A program made the position numbers and the translations under genes. The notes below the pieces were generated by a model. That model was not told where the DNA came from. It ran no database searches and worked only from the letters and a program-made list of their open reading frames with translations. This document shows, in pieces, positions 39,922 to 49,462 of a DNA stretch of 64,000 nucleotides. Source of the DNA: CAZBWP01 sp964630265 (lineage in GTDB: Bacteria; Pseudomonadota; Alphaproteobacteria; Rhodospirillales; Defluviicoccaceae); the NCBI GenBank assembly GCA_964630265.1, contig CAZVRW010000012.1, positions 1 through 64,000 on the forward strand. Reading direction: 5' to 3'. The number at the start of each line of letters is the position of its first letter. Positions within the stretch are counted from its first letter, which is position 1.

Positions 39922-40848
39922 ATGTTCGATGGCTACACGATGTCCGAGCTTGGCGCGATTTTCGCCATGCAGGGCTTTTCCGGCCTGATCCTGTTTTCCG
40001 TCTATGTCCTGATGGCCCTCGGACTGGCGATTATTTTCGGCCAGATGGGCGTCATCAACATGGCGCATGGCGAGTTCATGATCCTCGGCGCCTATGTGAC
40101 GTGGCTGACGTCGCAAATGTTTGAATTATATTTGCCTGGACTGTACAGCATCTATTTCTTCGTGGCTCTCGGCCTCGCCTTCCTCGCTTCCGGCGCGCTC
40201 GGCGCGGCGACGGAGTGGCTGCTGATCCGACACCTCTATCGCCGACCGCTCGACACGCTGCTGGCCACGTGGGGGCTCAGCCTGATCCTGCAGCAGGTCT
40301 ACCGCTCCACCTTCGGCCAGCGCGAGGTCGGCGTCACGCTTCCCGACTGGATGATGGGCTCGCTGCCGCTGACGGAGCTGATCGAGGTGCCGGTCAACGG
40401 CCTGATCGTCATGGTCCTGACGCTGCTCATCACCTCCGTCGTGGGGATCATGATGTTCCGGTCGGGCTGGGGTCTGCGGGTGCGCGCCGTGGTGCTCAAC
40501 CGGCAGATGGCCGGTGCCGTCGGTATCGACACCGAGCGCACCGATCGGCTGACCTTCGGCATCGGCTGCGGCATCGCCGGCGCCGCGGGGGCGTCGTTCA
40601 CCATGATCGGCTCGACCGGGCCGACGGCCGGTCAGCTCTACATCGTCGACACGTTCCTCGTGGTCGTCTTCGGTGGGGCGGCAAGCCTTCTCGGCACCAT
40701 CGCCTCGGCGTTTTCCATCAGCCAGGTGCAGTCGATCCTTGAATTCTTCCTCTCCGGCTCGATGGCCAAGGTGCTCACGCTGCTGGTCGTCGTCGGCATC
40801 CTGATGCTGCGGCCGCAGGGCCTGTTCGCCGTCAAGGTCCGCAAGTGA
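39922..40848 (+). CDS. urtB: urea/amide ABC transporter permease UrtB
   Basis: 308 residues, about eight membrane helices, of the LivH-type branched permease family. GLAIIFGQMGVINMAHGEFMILGAY (residues ~34-58) and the EAA-like section VVNRQMAGAVGIDT near 195 are characteristic. It forms one half of the inner-membrane channel with UrtC. Its stop overlaps the urtC start. Confidence 0.92.
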   Translation: MFDGYTMSELGAIFAMQGFSGLILFSVYVLMALGLAIIFGQMGVINMAHGEFMILGAYVTWLTSQMFELYLPGLYSIYFFVALGLAFLASGALGAATEWLLIRHLYRRPLDTLLATWGLSLILQQVYRSTFGQREVGVTLPDWMMGSLPLTELIEVPVNGLIVMVLTLLITSVVGIMMFRSGWGLRVRAVVLNRQMAGAVGIDTERTDRLTFGIGCGIAGAAGASFTMIGSTGPTAGQLYIVDTFLVVVFGGAASLLGTIASAFSISQVQSILEFFLSGSMAKVLTLLVVVGILMLRPQGLFAVKVRK

Positions 40849-42011
40849 TGAGGTCGTCCATGCGCATTCCCCGACAGAGTCTGTTCAGTCAGGGCGAACT
40901 GATCGGCTTCGTGATCCTCGCCGTGCTGATCTTCCTGGTGATGCCGGCGACGTTCGACAGCTTCCGGCTGAACCTGTTCGGCAAGTATCTAACCTTCGCC
41001 TTCGTCGCCATCGGTCTGGTGTTGTGCTGGGGGGCGGGGGGCATCCTGTCGCTGGGCCAGGGGATGTTCTTTGGCCTCGGCGGTTATTGCATGGCGATGT
41101 TCCTGAAGCTGGAGGCCTCGACACCGGAGAACACCGCCATCCAGTCGACGCCGGGCATTCCCGACTTCATGGACTGGAACCAGGTCACCGCGCTCCCCTG
41201 GTGGTGGGAGCCGTTTCACAGCTTCCCCTTCACGCTCTTCGCCGTCGTCGCGGTGCCGACGCTGTTTGCCTTCATCATCGGCGTGGCGATGTTCAAGCGC
41301 CGCGTCGGCGGCGTCTACTTCGCCATCATCACCCAGGCGATCGTCGCGATCATGACGATCCTGATCATCGGTCAGCAGGGCTACACCGGTGGCGTTAACG
41401 GCATGACCGATCTGCGCACGCTGCTGGGCTGGGACATCCGCCCTGAAAGCGCCAAGACCACGCTGTATTTCGTCAATGGCGTGCTGTTGTTCGTGTGCCT
41501 GTTCATCGCCCAGTGGGTGCGCAAGGGCAAGGTCGGCCGGCTGCTGGTGGCGATCCGCGACCAGGAGGACCGGGTTCGCTTCTCCGGCTACGATGTCGCC
41601 AGTTACAAGATCTTCGTGTTCTGCCTGGGCGCCGCCTTCGCCGGTATCGGCGGCGCCATGTTCGCGTTGCAGGTCGGCTTCATGTCACCGACGCTGATCG
41701 GCATCGTGCCGTCGATCCAGATGGTGATCTTCTGCGCCGTCGGCGGGCGGATGTCGCTGCTGGGCGCCGTCTATGGCGCACTTCTGGTGAACTGGGCGCA
41801 GACCGTGTTCTCGGAACGGTTCCCCGAGTTGTGGTTGCTGGCCATGGGCGGACTTTTCATCGCCGTCGTCATGCTGTTTCCCATGGGTCTGGCGGGGCTC
41901 TACGACGTTCACGTCAAACCCCGGTTGCTGGCGCTCTGGCGCCAGCTGCGCGCCGACAAGGGGCTGCCACGCGACGCGGTGCCCCTGCCCGTGAAATCCC
42001 CGGCCGAGTGA
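40848..42011 (+). CDS. urtC: urea/amide ABC transporter permease UrtC
   Basis: 387 residues, LivM-type permease. It has the typical LVLCWGAGGILSLGQGMFFGLG segment and GGVNGMTDL before the central helices. The ATG at 40848 overlaps the urtB stop (TGATG). A second ATG at 40860 has GAGG six bases upstream and may be the one used. It pairs with UrtB. Confidence 0.92.
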   Translation: MRSSMRIPRQSLFSQGELIGFVILAVLIFLVMPATFDSFRLNLFGKYLTFAFVAIGLVLCWGAGGILSLGQGMFFGLGGYCMAMFLKLEASTPENTAIQSTPGIPDFMDWNQVTALPWWWEPFHSFPFTLFAVVAVPTLFAFIIGVAMFKRRVGGVYFAIITQAIVAIMTILIIGQQGYTGGVNGMTDLRTLLGWDIRPESAKTTLYFVNGVLLFVCLFIAQWVRKGKVGRLLVAIRDQEDRVRFSGYDVASYKIFVFCLGAAFAGIGGAMFALQVGFMSPTLIGIVPSIQMVIFCAVGGRMSLLGAVYGALLVNWAQTVFSERFPELWLLAMGGLFIAVVMLFPMGLAGLYDVHVKPRLLALWRQLRADKGLPRDAVPLPVKSPAE

Positions 42012-42024
42012 AGGGAGGCAGGCG

Positions 42025-42786
<762 letters not shown>

Positions 42787-42799
42787 AGGAGCTTGGCGG

Positions 42800-43489
42800 A
42801 TGCTGACCATCGACGATCTGCACGTCTCCTACGGCAAGTCGGAAGTGCTTCATGGGCTGTCGGCGGGGGTCGACGCCGGTGAGATCGTGGCGATCATGGG
42901 CCGCAACGGCATGGGCAAGACGACGCTGATGAAGGCGCTGATGGGCGTGGTACCGTCACACCGGGGCTCGGTTCGGCTCGGCGACACGGAACTCGCCGGC
43001 CTGAAGAGCTTTCGCCGCGTCGCCGCCGGGTTCGGCTACGTGCCGCAGGGCCGGGCGATCTTCTCGACGATGACGGTCGAGGAGAACGTCCGCACGGGAC
43101 TGTCGGCGACCGGCGAGGACGCGGTGTCGACCGACATCTACGAGCTGTTCCCCGTGCTCCTGGAGATGAAGAACCGGCGCGGCGGCAATCTCTCGGGCGG
43201 GCAGCAGCAACAGCTCGCCATCGCCCGCGCCCTCGCCAGCAAGCCCACGGTCCTCCTGCTCGACGAGCCGACCGAGGGGATCCAGCCCTCGATCATCCGC
43301 GAGATGGCCCGGACGCTGCGCCGCATCCGCGACGAGCGCGGGCTCTCCATCGTCGTCTCCGAACAGGTGCTCAGCTTCGCGCTGGACGTGGCCGACCGCG
43401 TGCTGGTGCTGGAGAACGGCCGCTTCGTGCATGAAGCCACGCGCGGCGACGTCGATGAAGCGAAAGTGTCCAAGTATTTGTCCGTCTGA
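42800..43489 (+). CDS. urtE: urea/amide ABC transporter ATP-binding protein UrtE
   Basis: 229 residues. LivF-like ABC ATPase with Walker A GRNGMGKTT, signature LSGGQQQQLAIARAL, Walker B VLLLDEPTEGIQPS and IVVSEQ, with Gln where many ABC ATPases have His at the switch position, as is usual for UrtE. The ATG at 42800 follows AAGGAG. An in-frame extension upstream overlaps urtD and is not preferred. Confidence 0.92.
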   Translation: MLTIDDLHVSYGKSEVLHGLSAGVDAGEIVAIMGRNGMGKTTLMKALMGVVPSHRGSVRLGDTELAGLKSFRRVAAGFGYVPQGRAIFSTMTVEENVRTGLSATGEDAVSTDIYELFPVLLEMKNRRGGNLSGGQQQQLAIARALASKPTVLLLDEPTEGIQPSIIREMARTLRRIRDERGLSIVVSEQVLSFALDVADRVLVLENGRFVHEATRGDVDEAKVSKYLSV

Positions 43490-43525
43490 TCTCCCAAATC
43501 ATCAACGTCATCATGGAGGCACAAG

Positions 43526-44758
43526 ATGACTGACGTCCTGGTCAAGGTCGATCTGACCGAAAGCCCACTCACGAATGAAAAGATCCACAACCGTTGGCAC
43601 CCGGACATTCCGATCATTGCCTGGGTCAACCCGGGGGATGATTTCATCCTCGAGACCTATGACTGGACAGGCGGGCAGATCAAGAACGACGACGACGCCT
43701 CCGACGTGCGCGACGTCGAGCTGCCGCAGGTGCATTACCTGTCCGGCCCCATCGGCGTGAAGGGCGCGGAACCGGGTGACCTGCTGGTGGTGGACATTCT
43801 CGACATCGGCGCGTCGCCCGACAGCCAGTGGGGCTTCAACGGCTTTTTCTCCAAGCGCAACGGCGGTGGATTCCTGACCGAGCACTTCCCCACGGCCCAG
43901 AAGTCGATCTGGGAGTTCGAAGGATTGTTCACCACGAGCCGCCATGTGCCCGGCGTTCGCTATGCCGGCCTCATCCACCCCGGCCTCATCGGGACGCTGC
44001 CTGACCGCAAGATGCTGGAAATGTGGAACGCCCGGGAAAAGGCGCTCTTCGACACCGATCCCGATCGGGTGCCGCCGCTCGCCGCGATGCCCGATGGCGG
44101 CAAGACCGCCCACATGGGCAAGATGAGCGGTGCCGAACGCGACAAGGCCGCGGCCGAGGCGGCGCGCACCGTGCCGCCGCGCGAGCATGGTGGCAACTGC
44201 GACATCAAGGATCTCAGCCGCGGCTCGAAAATCTACTTCCCCGTCTACGTGGACGGCGCCGGTCTGAGCATGGGCGATCTGCATTTCAGCCAGGGCGACG
44301 GCGAGATCACCTTCTGCGGCGCGATCGAGATGGCTGGCTGGACCCACCTCAAAGTGGATCTGATCAAGGGCGGCATGGCGAAATACGGGATCAAGAACCC
44401 GATCTTCAAGCCGTCGCCGATCACCCCGAAGTACGATGACTATTTGATCTTCGAGGGCATCTCGGTGGACGAGGCCGGCAAACAGTATTACCTCGACGTG
44501 CATATCGCCTATCGGCAGGCGTGCCTCAACGCCATCGAATACCTTAAGAAGTTCGGTTATTCGGGGGCGCAGGCCTATGCGATTCTGGGGACCGCGCCGG
44601 TGCAGGGCCACATTTCGGGCGTGGTCGACATCCCCAACGCCTGCGCCACGCTATGGCTGCCGACCGACATCTTCCAGTGGGACATGATGCCGAACGCCGA
44701 GGGGCCGAAGACCTATCTTGACGGTTCGATCGACGTGCCGATGGCGCCGGATCTCTGA
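43526..44758 (+). CDS. fmdA: formamidase (acetamidase/formamidase family)
   Basis: 410 residues, the normal length. It hydrolyses formamide to formate and ammonia in the cytoplasm. Landmarks are NRWHPDIPIIAWVNPGD near residue 22, HYLSGPIGVKGAEPGDLLVVDI near 72, HPGLIGTLP and EHGGNCDIKDLSRGS near 220, and AIEMAGWTHLKVDL. The gene directly follows urtE (36 bases), so the transporter probably brings in formamide or short amides for this enzyme. In Methylophilus a similar fmd cluster combines amide transporter and formamidase. No urease genes are in view. Confidence 0.94.
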   Translation: MTDVLVKVDLTESPLTNEKIHNRWHPDIPIIAWVNPGDDFILETYDWTGGQIKNDDDASDVRDVELPQVHYLSGPIGVKGAEPGDLLVVDILDIGASPDSQWGFNGFFSKRNGGGFLTEHFPTAQKSIWEFEGLFTTSRHVPGVRYAGLIHPGLIGTLPDRKMLEMWNAREKALFDTDPDRVPPLAAMPDGGKTAHMGKMSGAERDKAAAEAARTVPPREHGGNCDIKDLSRGSKIYFPVYVDGAGLSMGDLHFSQGDGEITFCGAIEMAGWTHLKVDLIKGGMAKYGIKNPIFKPSPITPKYDDYLIFEGISVDEAGKQYYLDVHIAYRQACLNAIEYLKKFGYSGAQAYAILGTAPVQGHISGVVDIPNACATLWLPTDIFQWDMMPNAEGPKTYLDGSIDVPMAPDL

Positions 44759-44761
44759 GCC

Positions 44762-45094
44762 ATGCCGGTCTACGAATTCGAGTGCGAAACGCACGGCTTC
44801 TTCGAGGCGCTTCGCCCCATGGCAACCTTCGCCGACCCGTGTTCCTGTCCGAGTTGCGGGCAAGCGGCGCGGCGCGTGCTGCTCACCGCTCCCCGATTGG
44901 CGCGCGGCGACAGCCCGAGCATGAAGGCGCACGCGGTGAATGAGCGGGCCGCCGATAGCCCCAAGAAACTTTCCAGCCATGGGCCGGGCTGCGCCTGCTG
45001 TTCCGTTGGCGCCAGCAAGGGCCGGCGCACCCTCGAGCGACCCGACGGATCGAAATCGTTTCCCTCCGCCCGCCCCTGGATGATCTCGCACTGA
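44762..45094 (+). CDS. fmdB: FmdB family zinc-ribbon protein
   Basis: 110 residues. It starts MPVYEFECETHGFFEAL and contains the CxxC pair CSCPSCG near residues 28-34, with a further Cys-rich segment GCACCSVG near 77. FmdB-type proteins are small zinc ribbons of unclear function encoded beside formamidase and proposed to be regulatory. It begins 3 bases after the fmdA stop and so is the last gene of the operon. The usual CDxCG N-terminal pair is reduced here to one Cys plus His. Confidence 0.85.
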   Translation: MPVYEFECETHGFFEALRPMATFADPCSCPSCGQAARRVLLTAPRLARGDSPSMKAHAVNERAADSPKKLSSHGPGCACCSVGASKGRRTLERPDGSKSFPSARPWMISH

Positions 45095-45120
45095 ACTCCG
45101 CGCCTACTTCGAAGACGACG

Positions 45121-45147
45121 GGTCGAGCCGCACATCGTGGCTCGACC
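45121..45147. terminator. hairpin between convergent fmdB and fumC
   Basis: GGTCGAGCC (45121-45129) pairs with GGCTCGACC (45139-45147) around a 9-base loop, extended by a few outer pairs. It lies between the 3' ends of two convergent genes and may end both transcripts. It has no T tract. Confidence 0.5.
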
Positions 45148-45241
45148 TCGATCGTCTCACGTCAGGGTCACCCCGGACCGAGGCGGATCGTGCTCTCATC
45201 CCAAGGTTTAGAGCTCGATCCACGTGCGACACGATCGTGCT

Positions 45242-46681
45242 CTAGCGGTTCGGGTCCGACGCTGGCGCGCCGCGCGGCAGAGCGGGAACCATGCTGCGGG
45301 GATCGACCACGCGATCGAACTCGTCGGCCGACAGGTAGCCGAGTCTCAGGCACGCTTCCTTCAGGGTGATGCCCGCGTGGTGCGCCAAGTGAGCGACCTC
45401 GGATGCCTTGTCGTAGCCGATCCGCGGTGTCAGGGCGGTGACCAACATCAATGAACGCGTGACGAAGGCGTCGATCTGCGCCTGATCGGGTCGGAGGCCC
45501 GCGACGAGGTGGTCGGTGAAACTCGCACACCCATCGGTGAGCAGAGTGGCCGACTGGATCACGTTGTAGGCGATGACCGGCTTGAAGACGTTCATCTCCA
45601 GTTCGCCGCCCGCGCCGGCGAAGCCGACGGCCGCGTCGTTCCCCATCACCTGGACCGCCACCATGACGAGCGCCTCGCATTGGGTGGGGTTGACCTTTCC
45701 CGGCATGATCGAGGAGCCGGGTTCATTGGCGGGGAACTCCAGTTCGTGCAGGCCGCACCGGGGTCCGGAGCCCAGCAGGCGGATATCGTTCGCGATCTTG
45801 TAAAGTGAACAGGCCAGAGTCCTTAGGACACCGCTGGCCATCACCAATCCGTCGTGCGCCCCCTGCACGGCAAACTTGTTGGCCGCCGCGACGAACGGCA
45901 GACCCGTTGCCTCGGCGATCCGCGCCGCCACGCGATCGCCGAAGTCCGGGGACGCATTCAGCCCGGTTCCCACTGCCGTCCCGCCGACCGCCAGCGGGTA
46001 GAGGTCCGGCAGGCAACCGTGCAGCCGTCGCAGACCGTCATCGAGCATCCCGACGTAGCCGGAGATTTCCTGACCGAGTGTCAATGGCACCGCATCCTGA
46101 AGGTGGGTCCGGCCGATCTTGACGATGTCCTGCCAGGCGTCCGCGTGCCGGGCAAATCCGTCGCGGAGGGTCTCGACGGCCGGAATCAGGCGATCCCGGA
46201 CGATCACGGATGTGGCTATGTTCATCGCCGTCGGAAACACGTCGTTCGTCGATTGCGACATGTTGACGTGGTCGTTTGGATGGACGGGATCGCGGCTGCC
46301 GATCACGCCGCCGGCCATCTCGATCGCGCGATTGGCGATCACTTCGTTGACGTTCATGTTCGACTGCGTGCCGCTGCCCGACATCCAGACGTGGAGGGGG
46401 AAATGCGCGTCTAGCTTGCCGTCGATCACCTCGTTGGCGGCCGCGATGATCAATGCGGCGGTCTCTGCCGCAAGACCGCCCAGGTCACGGTTGACGTGCG
46501 CCGCCGCCTCTTTGATCAGGGCGAGCGCCCGGACGACCTCGCGGGGGATCAGTTCGTCACCGATCTGAAAGTGCGTCAACGCGCGTTGCGTTTGCGCGCC
46601 CCAGTAGCGGTGACGCGGAACGTTCACGTCGCCCAAGCTGTCGCGTTCGGTTCGGACGCCGTCTGCTTCGCCTGGCATCAT
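45242..46681 (-). CDS. fumC: class II fumarate hydratase
   Basis: 479 residues. It interconverts fumarate and malate in the TCA cycle without an iron-sulfur cluster. It has GSGTQSNMNVNEVIANRA near residue 100, TSxxMPxKxN as SSIMPGKVNPTQCEA near 330, and TNDVFPTAMNIA near 143. The ATG at 46681 is followed at once by a second ATG, and CAGGAG lies upstream of both. The C-terminal ~15 residues (PALPRGAPASDPNR) extend past the usual end. It converges with fmdB. Confidence 0.95.
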   Translation of the reverse strand: MMPGEADGVRTERDSLGDVNVPRHRYWGAQTQRALTHFQIGDELIPREVVRALALIKEAAAHVNRDLGGLAAETAALIIAAANEVIDGKLDAHFPLHVWMSGSGTQSNMNVNEVIANRAIEMAGGVIGSRDPVHPNDHVNMSQSTNDVFPTAMNIATSVIVRDRLIPAVETLRDGFARHADAWQDIVKIGRTHLQDAVPLTLGQEISGYVGMLDDGLRRLHGCLPDLYPLAVGGTAVGTGLNASPDFGDRVAARIAEATGLPFVAAANKFAVQGAHDGLVMASGVLRTLACSLYKIANDIRLLGSGPRCGLHELEFPANEPGSSIMPGKVNPTQCEALVMVAVQVMGNDAAVGFAGAGGELEMNVFKPVIAYNVIQSATLLTDGCASFTDHLVAGLRPDQAQIDAFVTRSLMLVTALTPRIGYDKASEVAHLAHHAGITLKEACLRLGYLSADEFDRVVDPRSMVPALPRGAPASDPNR

Positions 46682-46833
46682 GAAACTCCTGTTGCGGGGC
46701 CGACGGCTCGGTTCGGCGACGAGCGGCCGCGCCGCGACTGTGCCACCGTCCTCACCGCTCTTCGTTCATGCGACGCCATCGCCCTGTCTTGTCGCGCGAA
46801 CGTGTCCCAGCGGCCGGCCGGCAAGGGCGCGGG

Positions 46834-47142
46834 CTATTTCTTGTCCTTCCGCGGCGTGTCGGGACGCTGGATCACCGTCCCGTCGAGCTTTCCATAAGGG
46901 TCCGGCGTCGGCCGGCCCTTGCTCTCGTCCGGCTGGCCGGGAGCCGCTTCGTAGGCGGCAACCGCGGCTTCCAGTTCGGCCAGTTCGGCATTTTTTTCGG
47001 CGGTTTCGCCGCGATCGCGCAGTTGATTGATGCGCTCGAGCGCCGCGTTGTAGTCGTTTGGACTGTCTATTCCCATGCTGTCGATGATCCCCGTCCCGAC
47101 GCCGTTGGACGGTTTGTAACCTGATGGGCCACCCAGAGTCAC
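46834..47142 (-). CDS. small protein resembling the N-terminal part of HigA-type antitoxins
   Basis: 102 residues at most. DYNAALERINQLRDRGETAEKNAELAELEAAVAAYEA (split at about residues 29-65) resembles the helical N-terminal region of HigA-like antitoxins, but the helix-turn-helix that should follow is absent. Instead there is a polar tail DPYGKLDGTVIQRPDTPRK. The start is uncertain: GTG at 47142 lacks a ribosome site, and an ATG at 47076 begins where the similarity begins. No toxin gene is adjacent. It lies between fumC and a cupin gene on the same strand. Confidence 0.5.
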   Translation of the reverse strand: MTLGGPSGYKPSNGVGTGIIDSMGIDSPNDYNAALERINQLRDRGETAEKNAELAELEAAVAAYEAAPGQPDESKGRPTPDPYGKLDGTVIQRPDTPRKDKK

Positions 47143-47145
47143 GAG

Positions 47146-47487
47146 TCACGGGAGATCGCGACCATGCGCCTGGGCCGGAGGCGATGTTGCCTCGATCGCA
47201 GTGAACGGCTCGAGAACCTCGTAGCGATGCTCGGCATCCGCGGGAACGAGCCAGGAATCTCCGGGTTCGAGATGGATGAGTTGGCCTTCGAGATGCAGGT
47301 TGGCCCGGCCGCCGATCACATAGCCGACCGTCTCATAATCCCGCCGGCTGTCGCTCTTGTCCTTGCCTGGCGTCTCTTCTCCCCAGAGGCGCATGGAAAC
47401 ACGTTTCCCCGAGACGAGATACGTCTGTCCGAGCTCGCCCTTCGGCGATGTCCTCGAGTTCACTTTCTTGACCGTCGTATCCGGCAT
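47146..47487 (-). CDS. cupin domain protein
   Basis: 113 residues from the ATG at 47487 (MPDTTVKKVNSRTSPKG), chosen because GAGGG is just upstream. A longer frame to 47580 is also open. The single cupin barrel shows YETVGYVIGGRANLHLEGQ and LEPGDSWLVPADAEHRYEV, with one clear metal-type His near the end. Such small cupins are often sugar- or small-molecule-binding or regulatory proteins. The substrate is unknown. It may be co-transcribed with the small gene 3 bases downstream. Confidence 0.75.
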   Translation of the reverse strand: MPDTTVKKVNSRTSPKGELGQTYLVSGKRVSMRLWGEETPGKDKSDSRRDYETVGYVIGGRANLHLEGQLIHLEPGDSWLVPADAEHRYEVLEPFTAIEATSPPAQAHGRDLP

Positions 47488-48052
47488 GGCACCCTCGCGA
47501 TTTCGCTTGTGAACGAGGCTCATGAGGCGGCCGGCAATCGAAGTCGACGCCTTTTGCCGGCGTTTGAACGCCTCTGGCAATCAGCGATCCAGTATGTCCC
47601 GGGTGGCGTCTCGGGGCGTTAACTCAGGCAAAGGTGCGCGCCGATGGTGAAGCATCGTCGTCGCCATGCGCCCGTCCCTGACCGTCCGACAGGAGATGCG
47701 GCCCTGGTCGCTACGGTGCAGGAAAGCCTGGTGCCGGACAGTTGGCTGCCGGTCTGCGCCTTGCCCTTGGCCGGCGAGGCGTCCGAGAATTAACATATGT
47801 CAATGTGGGTCGTCGGCGCATAATTTAACTTGCCTCCAGTCAACGTGTAAGCACGCTTTGTTGTGTCAGGCAGTATACTTTACCTCTGCCGCCGCAATAG
47901 TTGCGTTACGCGGCGCTGTCATGCAGAATCAGTAATGAAGGCGCCGCCGCAATCCGCCAATTTCGACCCTGAGCACACTGGATGCTCGACGCCAGAATCG
48001 CGCATCGAAATCTATCATTGATCTTGCCAGCGCCAGACCCGGAGGTCAGCCA
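47488..48052. other. A/T-richer intergenic region before the stress island
   Basis: About 565 bases without a gene I can support. The part 47790-47940 is clearly richer in A/T than the rest of the window (for example ATAATTTAACTTG, and a TATACT at 47874 without a matching -35). It sits at the border between fumC/cupin on the minus strand and the long + strand stress run, so it should hold divergent promoters. Short open frames here show no recognisable protein. Confidence 0.5.
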
Positions 48053-49423
48053 ATGTTTCTCGAAATCATCCGATCCGAAGGGCTCGGACACCTCTCGTAC
48101 TTGGTCGGCGATGGCGGCCGCGCCGCCGTGATCGACCCCAGGCGCGACTGCGATGTTTATGTCGACATCGCTCATCGCAACGGCGCCCGCATCACGCACA
48201 TTTTCGAAACGCACCGAAACGAGGACTACGTGATCGGCTCCTGCGAGTTGGCGAGCCGAACCGGCGCCACAATCTTCCACGGCGGCGAACTCGCTTTCGG
48301 TTATGGCGAAGGCGTGGCCGAGGGCGATGTCTTCGAGCTCGGTGACGTTCGTCTCTCGGTGCTCGAAACGCCAGGGCACACGTTCGAAAGCATCTCCCTG
48401 ACCCTCGCGGACACGAGCTTTGGCGATGCTCCGGTCGCCGTCTTCACCGGCGACGCCTTGTTCATCGGTGACGTCGGGCGAACGGACTTCTTTCCGGACC
48501 GGGCGCGGGAGGTCGCCGGACTGTTGTACGACAGCATCTTCGAGAAACTGCTGCCGCTTGGCGACCACGTGATCCTGCATCCGGCGCACGGCGCCGGTTC
48601 GGTCTGCGGATCAGGCATGGCATCCCGGGAATTCTCGACCCTGGGCTACGAGCGACGGTTCAATCCGGCCCTCCAGGTCGCCGACCGCGCGGCGTTCATC
48701 CGCCGCAAAATGGCCGAACACCATTACCTGCCGCCCTATTTCAAGATGATGGAGGCGTTCAACCTGGACGGGCCGCCGCTGCTCGGCTGCCCGCCGCAAC
48801 CGCGGCCGCTGGACATCGATGAGTTCGCGGCACGGATGGCGGATGGGCTGATCGCGCTCGACATCCGCAGCCCGGAGGCGTTCGCCGGCGCGCACCTCCC
48901 GGGAGCCCTCGCCATCCCCTGCGAGATGCTGCCGAGTTTCGCCGGCTGGTACCTGGCGCACGGCGATGCGGTTGGCCTGATCGCCGCGCGCTTCGAAGAC
49001 AGCCAAGCCGCCAGCACGCACCTTGCCCGCCTCGGCTATGATACCGTCGTCGGCTTCCTGGAAGGCGGGCTGCATAGCTGGGAAACGAGCGGCCGGACCT
49101 ACGGCACGCTTCCGGTGCTGCATGCAAAAGAGCTGAAGGCGCGGATCGAGTCGTCGGAGAGCTTCGTGCTGCTCGACGTCCGGGGGCGCGACGAGGTGCA
49201 GGCCGCGCGTCTTCCCGGAAGCACGTGCATCTATGTGGGTGAATTGCCCGAGCGCCTGGACGAGATCCCGCGGGATCGCCCCATAACCACCTTCTGCGGC
49301 AGCGGTCAGCGCGCCGTCATCGCCGCCTCCATCCTGAAACGACACGGCTTCGAGGCGGTCGAGGTCTGTCTCGGCTCGATGGCGGCCTGTCAGGCGATCG
49401 GCTGTCCGGTCGAGACCGGCTGA
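48053..49423 (+). CDS. metallo-beta-lactamase / double rhodanese protein (persulfide dioxygenase-like)
   Basis: 456 residues. The N-terminal metallo-beta-lactamase domain (~1-240) has ETHRNEDYVIGS in place of HxHxDH, and TPGHTFES and FTGDALFIGDVGRTDF, as in ETHE1/CstB-type persulfide dioxygenases. Two rhodanese domains follow. The first (~265-355; LDIRSPEAFAGAHLPGA) lacks a catalytic Cys. The second (~365-455) has it in TFCGSGQRA. It probably oxidises glutathione or protein persulfides and transfers sulfur. The ATG follows CCGGAGG. It is the first gene of the stress run. Confidence 0.85.
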   Translation: MFLEIIRSEGLGHLSYLVGDGGRAAVIDPRRDCDVYVDIAHRNGARITHIFETHRNEDYVIGSCELASRTGATIFHGGELAFGYGEGVAEGDVFELGDVRLSVLETPGHTFESISLTLADTSFGDAPVAVFTGDALFIGDVGRTDFFPDRAREVAGLLYDSIFEKLLPLGDHVILHPAHGAGSVCGSGMASREFSTLGYERRFNPALQVADRAAFIRRKMAEHHYLPPYFKMMEAFNLDGPPLLGCPPQPRPLDIDEFAARMADGLIALDIRSPEAFAGAHLPGALAIPCEMLPSFAGWYLAHGDAVGLIAARFEDSQAASTHLARLGYDTVVGFLEGGLHSWETSGRTYGTLPVLHAKELKARIESSESFVLLDVRGRDEVQAARLPGSTCIYVGELPERLDEIPRDRPITTFCGSGQRAVIAASILKRHGFEAVEVCLGSMAACQAIGCPVETG

Positions 49424-49462
49424 GTTGGAGGATCCGCCAAGGCGCCAGGGGACGCACCATCG

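Noticed and set aside
47581..47796. 71-codon minus-strand frame before the stress island
   Set aside because: No ribosome site, no recognisable domain, and typical shadow composition.
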